Shown: in pieces, positions 31,869 to 37,991 of the stretch
Layout: each line of letters begins with the position of its first letter
How positions within the stretch are numbered: position 1 is the first letter of the stretch
Origin: Clostridia bacterium
GTDB lineage: Bacteria; Bacillota; Clostridia; TANB77; UBA1234
NCBI GenBank assembly: GCA_900753975.1
Contig: CAAEBC010000047.1
Span: 1-37,991 of the forward strand
Direction: 5' to 3'
DNA length: 37,991 nt
The notes under the pieces: generated by a model
What the model was told of the DNA's origin: nothing
Database searches by the model: none
What the model saw: the letters and a program-made list of their open reading frames with translations, nothing else
Program-made: the position numbers and the translations under genes

Positions 31869-32114
31869 GTGTCTAACCGTAGAGAGCATTACTCTAATAT
31901 GGAGCGGTACAAGAAGACTAAGCGGGAACAGATGAAGAGATACTATGGAAGAACTGCTCACAAGTACGAAAGAAAGATTTGGACGAAGGAGGAAGATGCT
32001 CTTGTACTAGAGCATAAGATTACAGATTCTTTACTTTCTGCTTTAATTGAACGTTCTGTTGGTGCGATTCAAACAAGAAGATGTACTTTAAATAGACTGC
32101 AAGCAGAAGGGTAG
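31869..32114 (+). CDS. ORFan cassette 6 (81-aa SANT/Myb-like DNA-binding protein)
   Basis: The C-terminal half, WTKEEDALVLEHK through ERSVGAIQTRRCTLNR, has the W-x-x-E-E-D start and the RSVGAIQTRR recognition helix typical of SANT/Myb-like DNA-binding domains seen in phage and bacterial small proteins. The N-terminal half is very basic (RYKKTKREQMKRYYGR). Start is GTG at 31869, 8 bp after AGAGGAGGA. Two in-frame CGG codons (31905, 31923) occur, and a C-skip at the first would give a stop within about ten codons. It is the only ORFan with a recognisable domain and could be the regulator of the group, which is inference. Confidence 0.72.
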   Translation: MSNRREHYSNMERYKKTKREQMKRYYGRTAHKYERKIWTKEEDALVLEHKITDSLLSALIERSVGAIQTRRCTLNRLQAEG

Positions 32115-32129
32115 TCTTTTGATGATAAC

Positions 32130-32165
32130 GGAGACAGTAATTTATTTACTGCCTCTGTTTCGTTT
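32130..32165 (+). terminator. Terminator of ORFan cassette 6
   Basis: Stem GGAGACAGTAA with TTACTGCCTCTG followed by TTTCGTTT. The stretch 32166-32303 holds nothing I recognise. Confidence 0.65.
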
Positions 32166-32303
32166 GTGCGATAAGACGTTTAGCATACTGACCTTTTGTT
32201 ATCGTATAGTTTTTAAGGCTGGATAAGTAATGTGTTTTTTACATTTATTAATAAATTTGACTTTACATAGTTTATATAAAATGTTACAATTCTGTTACAA
32301 ATA

Positions 32304-32331
32304 TTGACAAATCTGAAAAATATATTAAAAT
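32304..32331 (+). promoter_or_regulatory. Promoter of rsmD
   Basis: TTGACA (32304-32309), 16 bp, TAAAAT (32326-32331). Confidence 0.5.
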
Positions 32332-32353
32332 ATAGGTATGAAAGAGGGATTAT

Positions 32354-32902
32354 ATGCGTGTTGTTGCTGGAAAGGCTAGAGGGCTAACACTTGAGACGAT
32401 TGAAGGAGATTCAACTAGGCCTACAAGAGATGTTGTCAGAGAAGCATTATTTAGTATTTTAATGAATTACATACCAGATTCCAGATTTTTAGATTTATTT
32501 GCAGGAAGTGGAGCGATTGGTATAGAAGCACTAAGTAGAGGTGCTGCTTCGGCTATGTTTGTTGATTTAAATTCTAAGTGCACGCAAGTGATTAAGAAAA
32601 ATCTCGAAAAAGCTAAGTTTTCTGAATTAGCGGAAGTTTATAATACAGATTATAAAAAAGCGATAAATAAAATGAAACCTAAGTCATTTGATGTTATTTA
32701 TGTAGATCCACCATATAATAGAGAAATGGGTATCGATGCAATTACAAGACTTTATGAGGCTGATATATTAAGTGACGATGGAATTATTGTTTTAGAGACT
32801 GATACAAATGAAATTGTGCCTGATGAAATTTTAGGGTATGAAAAATTTAACTACAAAAGATACGGAAGAAATATTTTGAGTTTATTTATACGAAAGGGGT
32901 AA
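32354..32902 (+). CDS. rsmD: 16S rRNA (guanine966-N2)-methyltransferase RsmD
   Basis: It methylates G966 of 16S rRNA. The 182-residue product has MRVVAGKARG, TRPTRDVVREALFSIL, the SAM-binding LDLFAGSGAIGIEALSRGA and the catalytic DPPYN (about residue 119). Normal length. Start follows AAAGAGGG. It runs into the next gene with only a few bases between, so they are likely co-transcribed. Confidence 0.95.
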   Translation: MRVVAGKARGLTLETIEGDSTRPTRDVVREALFSILMNYIPDSRFLDLFAGSGAIGIEALSRGAASAMFVDLNSKCTQVIKKNLEKAKFSELAEVYNTDYKKAINKMKPKSFDVIYVDPPYNREMGIDAITRLYEADILSDDGIIVLETDTNEIVPDEILGYEKFNYKRYGRNILSLFIRKG

Positions 32903-32908
32903 AACTGT

Positions 32909-33346
32909 ATGGAAGTTCTATCATTACTAGAAACCATTGAAGAGATGCTTAATAAAAGTGCTAGTATACCACTAACAAAGAAATCTCTTATAGATAGAGA
33001 CGAATTAATAGATGTAGTTAAAGAAATAAGACTAAAATTACCTGATGAATTGAAACAAGCAAAATGGGTAAAAGAAGAAAGACAAAAGATTTTGGTTGAT
33101 GCTCAAAAGGAAGCTAATCAGCTTATTAAAGAAGCTGAAAATAAAATTATTTCTATGATTGATGAACATGAAATCACTAAAAAGGCTTATGAGCAAAAGG
33201 CTGAGATTATAGATAGTGCAAATGCTTTTTCAAAGGATTTGATTGATGGCACAAAAAAGTATGCTGATGAAATTTTAGCTGAACTTGAAGCAAATCTTCA
33301 AGATAAGCTTGCAGTTATAAAAGAAAATAGAAGTGAATTGAGATAA
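32909..33346 (+). CDS. Coiled-coil protein of the F0-subunit-B-like/DivIVA-like type
   Basis: This is a 145-residue, nearly all-helical, charged protein with no membrane segment. The central stretch (KWVKEERQKILVDAQKEANQ and following) has the heptad pattern and DAQKEA motif that lead such proteins to be labelled ATP synthase B-like. Proteins of this kind follow rsmD in many Clostridia. Their role is unknown; a scaffold or division-linked role is only a guess. Start is 7 bp after the rsmD stop behind AAAGGGG. Confidence 0.75.
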   Translation: MEVLSLLETIEEMLNKSASIPLTKKSLIDRDELIDVVKEIRLKLPDELKQAKWVKEERQKILVDAQKEANQLIKEAENKIISMIDEHEITKKAYEQKAEIIDSANAFSKDLIDGTKKYADEILAELEANLQDKLAVIKENRSELR

Positions 33347-33355
33347 AGCTTTATA

Positions 33356-33390
33356 CCTTGGACTTTTAAAAAGTTGTCCAAGGTTTTTTA
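33356..33390 (+). terminator. Terminator after the coiled-coil gene
   Basis: Stem CCTTGGAC with GTCCAAGG followed by seven T. Confidence 0.8.
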
Positions 33391-33437
33391 TTGCTTTTTT
33401 CATAGAATATGATAGTTGTACATAGTATTGTAAAGGG

Positions 33438-33607
33438 AATTTTGTTATTTCTTAAAATCTGGTTTGGATAAATGCTATGATAAAACTTTTATCCGCTAGG
33501 TTTTGTCAAGGTAGTATGGCTTCGCCATCTCCACCTTGACAAAAAACGCTACTAAAAGTATTATCATAGCATTTATCCAAACCAGATTTTAAGAAATAAC
33601 AAAATTT
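33438..33607. repeat. 170-bp palindrome: repeat copy 2 inside locus-specific arms
   Basis: The ~80-bp core (33484-33563) is the same palindromic repeat as at 1 and 37909. It sits at the centre of ~46-bp arms (AATTTTGTTATTTCTTAAAA... from 33438) that are exact reverse complements of each other and are not shared with the other copies. The apical stem is ATGGC/GCCAT here against ATTGC/GCAAT elsewhere, a compensated change. Confidence 0.85.
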
Positions 33608-33639
33608 TCTAAAAAGTGAAACTTTTATAAGATGAATAT

Positions 33640-33667
33640 TGTCTAATGTTTTGTATGGATGTATAAT
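33640..33667 (+). promoter_or_regulatory. Promoter of the ABC operon
   Basis: TTGTCT (33640-33645), 16 bp, TATAAT (33662-33667). Confidence 0.55.
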
Positions 33668-33704
33668 ATTGTCGATATAGTTGTTTTGTAAAAGAGGTGT
33701 GATT

Positions 33705-34413
33705 TTGGAGAGCATTATTGAAGTAAAAAATGTTACGAAAATTTATAAAGTTGGTAATGAACGAGTTTTGGCTTTGGATAACGTAAGTTTTACTATAAAT
33801 AAGGGTGATTTTTGTTGCTTGCTTGGTAGTTCTGGTTCTGGTAAATCTACTTTATTAAATCTTATGGCAGGCATAGAGCATATTACTAAAGGAGAGATTT
33901 TTATAAAAGGCAAAAATATTGGAAAAATGGGAGAACATCAATTAGCAAAGTTTAGGCAAAAATATTTGGGATTTGTTTTTCAATCGTATAATTTAATTTC
34001 GTCATATACGGCATTGGAAAACGTAACTTTGCCACTTATATTTAAAGAAGAAAAGGTTAGTGTAAGAAATAAGAAGGCAAAGGATATGCTAATAAAGGTA
34101 GGTCTTCGGAAGCAGACTTAAGCATAGACCAAATCAAATGAGTGGTGGTCAGCAGCAAAGGGTTGGTATTGCAAGAGCTTTTGTTAGTAATCCTGAAATT
34201 GTGTTTGCAGACGAGCCTACTGGAAACTTAGACAGTAAGACTTCTAAGGAGATAATGGAATTAATCAAACAGATGTCAAAAGAAAATAATCAAACGATTG
34301 TAATGGTAACGCACGATGAAAGTATTGCACAGTACGCAAATAAGATTGTTCATATACATGATGGACATATTGAAAAAATAGTGGAGGTAAAGGAAGATGA
34401 AAAGATTAATTAG
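33705..34413 (+). CDS. MacB/LolD-type ABC transporter ATPase, +1 frameshift at CGG
   Basis: This is the ATPase of a MacB-like exporter or lipoprotein/envelope complex. Start is TTG at 33705 behind AGAGGTG. Frame 0 ends four codons after a CGG at 34107 (codon 135). Skipping the C gives GGA and a 235-residue protein: Walker A GSSGSGKSTLL and the Q loop GFVFQSYNLI before the shift; junction V-G-L-G-S-R-L; then MSGGQQQRVGIARAF (signature), VFADEPTGNLDS (Walker B) and VTHD. Without the shift the ATPase would lack the signature and Walker B. Its stop overlaps the start of the next gene by 17 bp. Confidence 0.92.
34107..34109 (+). other. CGG +1 recoding site in the ABC ATPase (codon 135)
   Basis: Context CTT CGG AAG CAG ACT TAA in frame 0; CTT (C) GGA AGC AGA CTT after the shift. 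AGGTAGG lies just upstream, and CTT CGG matches the ktrB site. Confidence 0.88.
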
Positions 34414-36136
34414 TATATGTTTATTGGTTAGTATGGTATTTTGTAGTTTTGTTTATGCTGCTGGGAGTGGAGATAGATATCAGGAAGGTTATAATGATGG
34501 ATATAATAGGGGGTATAGTGATGGTTCTGATAATGAATCAAAGCCAAGAGAACCAAATATTATATTTATAGAACAAGTTAAAATACCGGAAGTAGAAGCT
34601 GGTGGTAATTTAAATCTTACGTTTGATTATAAAAATGATTCTCAGTACACAGCATGTGACATTAGAATTACTCCAAGTTTTGATGATGTACCTCTAGTAT
34701 ATGAAAGACCTGTTGTATATGAATCAAAAAAGAATTTAAGAAGAGAGGCTACTAATACAGCAAGTTTTAGTTTTAAAGTGAAAGATGATGCTAAGATTGG
34801 TGTATATGAAATTAAGTTTAAAGTAGAATATAAAAACACATCCGATGTAGTTTATTCGAGAGATAGAGTTGCTTATTTTAAGGTAACTAAAGAAAAGGTC
34901 GTTCCAATTATTACGGTTAATAATATTATAACTGAGCCTGATAAAATCAATGCTGGTTCAAACTTTACTTTAAGATTTAATGTTAATAATATTGGTGGAA
35001 TCGATGCTAAAGATACATATGTAAAACTTACAGGACTTGGTGTAGATGGCTTTATGCCTGTTGATGGAAATGATTTTGTATATGTTGGAAATATTCCTGC
35101 TAAAAAATCTGTAACTTTAACTTTTTCTATGATTGCATCTTCAAAGATTCCAAAAGGAACAAATACAATAGGTGCAACAATCACATATACTGGTAGTGAT
35201 AATTCTACTAAGTACACAGAGGAAAAGGTTTTATACATAATGAATGTTTTAAGCAAAAACGAAACTGCAGATACAACTTCTGGTAAACCTAAGATAATTA
35301 TTGAATCTTATGGTACAAACCCTGCAAATATCGTTGCTGGCGATGTTATAACTTTTACATTTAGATTTAAAAACACAAGTAAAGATAAGGCTGTAAAAAA
35401 CATGAAGATTACAATTAGCTCTACAGAAGGAGAGTTTATGATTGCAAATGGAAGCAATACTTTTTATATAGAGAGTTTGGCGGCCGGTGCTAGTAGTACA
35501 AAATCTATTGATTTGAATGTTAAACAAGATTTAACTTCAAAATCTTATCCTTTGAATATTAATTTTGATTATGAAGATACTTCTGCAGAAGCATATAATG
35601 CAAATGAGATTATCAATATTCCAGTTGTTGAGTATTCAAAATTAGTTATAAATAATATTGGTATAGGCGATGGAATGGTAGATAACCAGACCAATCTATC
35701 TTTTGATTATATAAATATGGGTAAGGCTAGAGTTGCTAATTTGACAGCAAGCGTTGAGGGTGACTATAAGGCAACACAAGATATTAATTATATTGGTAAT
35801 TTAGAGGCTGGTAATACAGATTATTATGATATTATGGTTACACCAACCAAGGAAGGTGAAAATGTAGGTACACTAATTCTTACATTTGAAGATTCTTCAG
35901 GCAAGAAAATAGAAGTTAAAAAAGAATTTACAGGATATGCTTCAACTATGCCAAACTACGATCCAGGTGATTATAATCCAGATGATCCAGGAATGAATCC
36001 TGTTGAGCCAACAGAGGAACCACTTAATATATGGATGCTTATTGGAATTGGTTTTGGAAGCTTTTTAGTGTCTTTCATAATTACTAAAGTAATTACAACA
36101 AAAATAGTTAGAAAAAGATTAGAAGATGAGATTTAA
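34397..36136 (+). CDS. Secreted, membrane-anchored CARDB-type beta-sandwich protein
   Basis: This 579-residue envelope protein has a signal peptide (MKRLISICLLVSMVFCSFVYA), a short Tyr/Gly/Asp-rich region (RYQEGYNDGYNRGYSDG), then three or four beta-sandwich repeats with CARDB-like features (NAGSNFTLRFNVNNIGG, VAGDVITFTFRFKNTSK, NQTNLSFDYINMGKA). A Pro/Asp-rich stalk (YDPGDYNPDDPG) precedes a C-terminal transmembrane helix and a basic tail (KIVRKRLEDEI). It is placed between the ATPase and permease genes, so it is probably the extracytoplasmic partner of the exporter. Start overlaps the ATPase end. Confidence 0.85.
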   Translation: MKRLISICLLVSMVFCSFVYAAGSGDRYQEGYNDGYNRGYSDGSDNESKPREPNIIFIEQVKIPEVEAGGNLNLTFDYKNDSQYTACDIRITPSFDDVPLVYERPVVYESKKNLRREATNTASFSFKVKDDAKIGVYEIKFKVEYKNTSDVVYSRDRVAYFKVTKEKVVPIITVNNIITEPDKINAGSNFTLRFNVNNIGGIDAKDTYVKLTGLGVDGFMPVDGNDFVYVGNIPAKKSVTLTFSMIASSKIPKGTNTIGATITYTGSDNSTKYTEEKVLYIMNVLSKNETADTTSGKPKIIIESYGTNPANIVAGDVITFTFRFKNTSKDKAVKNMKITISSTEGEFMIANGSNTFYIESLAAGASSTKSIDLNVKQDLTSKSYPLNINFDYEDTSAEAYNANEIINIPVVEYSKLVINNIGIGDGMVDNQTNLSFDYINMGKARVANLTASVEGDYKATQDINYIGNLEAGNTDYYDIMVTPTKEGENVGTLILTFEDSSGKKIEVKKEFTGYASTMPNYDPGDYNPDDPGMNPVEPTEEPLNIWMLIGIGFGSFLVSFIITKVITTKIVRKRLEDEI

Positions 36137-36150
36137 AAGGAGGTACTATA

Positions 36151-36537
36151 ATGAATGAAAAAAAATTAGTGGGTATTAATAATATTACTACAGATTCAAT
36201 TGCAGTTAATCCACCCATGAAAGATGATATGCCTATTGCAACGAACAATGTTGCCACAAATACAAATTTGGACGAAGCGGATTCGAATACTAGTAATGAA
36301 ATTGTTGCGACAGAAAACAATTCTGAAAGCGGTTCATTAACTGACGAAACTATTGACATGGAGCCAACTTTTGATGGAAATACGGGCTTTGATGATTCTG
36401 CAATGAGTGGGGATTTGACAAACAATGGAGGAGGAGGACTTAGCAATACAGCCATTTTAAGTATAGTTATTGGCGTATGTGTTGTTTTAGGTATAGTTCT
36501 TGGAATAATATTAGGAAAGAAAGCTGCAAAGAAATAA
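36151..36537 (+). CDS. Small tail-anchored membrane protein of the ABC operon
   Basis: This is a 128-residue protein with an acidic, Asn/Thr/Asp-rich, likely disordered stretch (about residues 1-98) and one C-terminal transmembrane helix (TAILSIVIGVCVVLGIVLG) ending KKAAKK. Start follows AAAGGAGG, 14 bp after the previous stop. No signal peptide is visible. Orientation is uncertain: the basic end suggests a cytosolic C-terminus, which would leave the acidic part outside. Function unknown; it lies in the transporter operon. Confidence 0.75.
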   Translation: MNEKKLVGINNITTDSIAVNPPMKDDMPIATNNVATNTNLDEADSNTSNEIVATENNSESGSLTDETIDMEPTFDGNTGFDDSAMSGDLTNNGGGGLSNTAILSIVIGVCVVLGIVLGIILGKKAAKK

Positions 36538-36563
36538 TTAAGAAAATATGAAAGGTAAAAAAT

Positions 36564-37856
36564 ATGAAAAGAATAGATTTTGTAAAAATGGGTTTTAAAA
36601 ACCTTTGGCGTAGAAAACTTAGAACTATTCTTACTATAATGGGTGTAGTTATTGGTACTTTTTCAATTGTTATAATGGTGTCACTTGGTGTTGGTATGAC
36701 AGAAGGATATAAAGAAGAAATGTCACAATGGGGAAGCTTAACCAAAATAACCATTTCTAAAAACAGTTATATATGGGATGAAGATACAGGTACAGGAACG
36801 TCAAAAACACAAAAGCTAGACGAATCTTTTATATCGACATTGAAATCTATGAATCATGTAAGAGCTGTAACACCTACTTTAAATGTTAGTGCAAATTTGA
36901 AATCAGGCAAGTATCAATCTTACATAAACATTATTGGAATTGACCCAGAGTGTATAAAATATTTTGATTTTCCTAAATTAGCTTCCGGTGAATATTTGTC
37001 TAATGATAATCCTACAGCGATTTTGTTTGGCTCAGACTCTTGTTATTTTTATAATCCAAAAGGAAATCGTTACGGTGGTGGCGAGCAACCGGATGTAGAC
37101 CTAATGGGAGGAAATGTTAAAATAACTTTTGATAACACTTGGGATAGCAATAAAACGCCAAAATATGAGAAACTACATGTTGCTGGTTTGATGCAAGAGT
37201 CTACAGGAGAATTTGGCTATAGTGCATATGCTCCAATAACACAAGTCATGAAATGGTATAAGGAAGCTCAAAAGAAAAATAATAAAAAAATAGAGAATGT
37301 GGAATATCAAGAAGTTTGGGTTAGTGTTGATGATGTTGACCATGTTTCTGATGTTCAAAAGCAAATTAAAGATATGGGATATACTGCATATAGTATGGCT
37401 GATCAACTAGATAGCATTAAAGAAACTTCAAATATGCTTCAATTAATTCTTGGAGGTATTGGTGCAGTTTCACTTTTAGTGTCTGCTATAGGAATTGCCA
37501 ACACTATGATAATGTCTATTTATGAAAGAACAAAAGAGATAGGTGTTATGAAAGTTTTGGGATGTCTTGTTACAGATATAAGAAAAATTTTCTTATTTGA
37601 AGCATCAATTATAGGTTTTTGTGGAGGAATTGTTGGTGTAGGACTTAGCTATTTGGTATCATACATATTAAATAAATATGCACCTGAAATTGGCTCAGCT
37701 ATTGGACTTTCTACATCTTCTACAATTTCGGTAATACCGATTTGGTTATCAATAGCTGCTGTTGCTTTTGCTATGTTTGTGGGAATAGTTTCTGGTTTGT
37801 ACCCTGCTAGAAAGGCAACAAAGATAAAACCACTTGAGGCTATAAGGAGCGAGTAA
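36564..37856 (+). CDS. MacB-like ABC transporter permease
   Basis: This 430-residue permease has the MacB/FtsX layout: an N-terminal helix after KNLWRRKLRTILTIMGVVIG, a large extracytoplasmic domain (about residues 45-285), and three C-terminal helices with the coupling motif YERTKEIGVMKVLG (about 318) and the end GLYPARKATKIKPLEAIRSE. It is complete. Together with 33705-36537 it forms a four-gene operon of ATPase, secreted beta-sandwich protein, tail-anchored protein and permease. Confidence 0.93.
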   Translation: MKRIDFVKMGFKNLWRRKLRTILTIMGVVIGTFSIVIMVSLGVGMTEGYKEEMSQWGSLTKITISKNSYIWDEDTGTGTSKTQKLDESFISTLKSMNHVRAVTPTLNVSANLKSGKYQSYINIIGIDPECIKYFDFPKLASGEYLSNDNPTAILFGSDSCYFYNPKGNRYGGGEQPDVDLMGGNVKITFDNTWDSNKTPKYEKLHVAGLMQESTGEFGYSAYAPITQVMKWYKEAQKKNNKKIENVEYQEVWVSVDDVDHVSDVQKQIKDMGYTAYSMADQLDSIKETSNMLQLILGGIGAVSLLVSAIGIANTMIMSIYERTKEIGVMKVLGCLVTDIRKIFLFEASIIGFCGGIVGVGLSYLVSYILNKYAPEIGSAIGLSTSSTISVIPIWLSIAAVAFAMFVGIVSGLYPARKATKIKPLEAIRSE

Positions 37857-37908
37857 AATTTATATATTATAAATAAAAGTCAAAAAGTTATAAAGTTATA
37901 CAGTCAGA

Positions 37909-37991
37909 TAATACTTTTATCCGCAAGGCTTTGTCAAGGTAGTATTGCTTCGCAATCTCCACCTTGACAAAATTGCTACTAAAAGTATTAT
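37909..37991. repeat. Palindromic repeat, copy 3 (contig end)
   Basis: Same core as at 1-82 and 33484-33563, with apical hairpin ATTGC-TTC-GCAAT and outer stem ATAATACTTTTA/TAAAAGTATTAT. The window ends at its last base, so any locus-specific right arm is missing. The orientation is the same as copy 1. Confidence 0.9.

Noticed and set aside
10930..34109. The five split genes as pseudogenes or sequencing errors
   Set aside because: Each has exactly one lesion, always CGG before a conserved Gly codon, with both halves well preserved. Random indels would fall in varied contexts and in homopolymers. I cannot exclude it without reads.
1..37991. Circular molecule with overlapping ends
   Set aside because: The ends share the same repeat in the same orientation, but the sequences differ (loops TGGC and TTC, stems GTGTT and GTATT), so this is repeat-caused breakage of a chromosomal contig, not closure.
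1..37991. CRISPR arrays, integrases, transposases, phage structural genes
   Set aside because: None is visible on either strand; the only repeats are the three palindromic units and the terminal repeats at 27721-27965.

Overview
The window looks like a chromosomal contig from a low-G+C Gram-positive anaerobe, most likely an uncultured, gut-type Clostridia lineage. The evidence is AT-rich coding with AGA as the main Arg codon, strong AGGAGG ribosome sites, CdaA, WhiA, KtrAB, HemW, a T-box aspS leader, and an NRPS with a reductase release domain. It begins and ends in copies of the same ~82-bp palindromic repeat, so the assembly probably broke there. I cannot name the species.

Layout. 1-1340: palindromic repeat, zinc-ribbon gene (-), tRNA-Trp(CCA), a small starch-binding-like protein, tRNA-Leu(TAA, -). 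1430-1980: first ORFan cassette (two overlapping small paralogues). 2157-4852: small membrane protein plus diadenylate cyclase CdaA, two tiny Cys-rich membrane proteins (-), second ORFan cassette, S1-domain protein. 4920-8660: rho followed by three ORFan cassettes. 8792-17290: rpmE, a Cys-rich protein (-), then the block yqhQ-like (DUF1385), prmC, whiA, hemW, dnaE. 17352-25485: biosynthetic operon with a C-A-T-reductase NRPS, acyl-AMP ligase, stand-alone carrier protein and an orphan sensor kinase. 25491-27655: K+ uptake (KtrB/KtrA). 27684-28001: a candidate type I toxin-antitoxin locus. 28031-30823: T-box, aspS, rnhB. 30886-33390: CYTH protein, SANT-like ORFan, rsmD, coiled-coil protein. 33438-37856: a 170-bp palindrome and a MacB-like ABC operon.

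Main result. Five conserved genes (prmC, dnaE, the acyl-AMP ligase, ktrB and the ABC ATPase) are each split by one extra base, always in the same form: a CGG triplet in the 0 frame where the family has a conserved glycine. Skipping the C (NNN-C-GGN) restores the full-length protein in every case. Reading about 9,600 codons of host-like genes by eye, I found no CGG used as an ordinary sense codon; every in-frame CGG was one of these five sites. This suggests an unassigned or starved CGG codon used as a +1 frameshift site, or CGGN read as a four-base glycine codon. The only genes with in-frame CGG (eight) are four GC-richer ORFans carried in self-contained promoter-gene-terminator cassettes. These are either genes foreign to this decoding regime or evidence that CGG can sometimes be read normally.

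A second candidate novel system is the ~245-bp locus between ktrA and aspS. It has a 33-residue single-helix basic peptide, a hidden Shine-Dalgarno, ~30-nt 5'/3' complementarity, and a convergent antisense promoter with its own terminator. All calls are made by eye without database searches.
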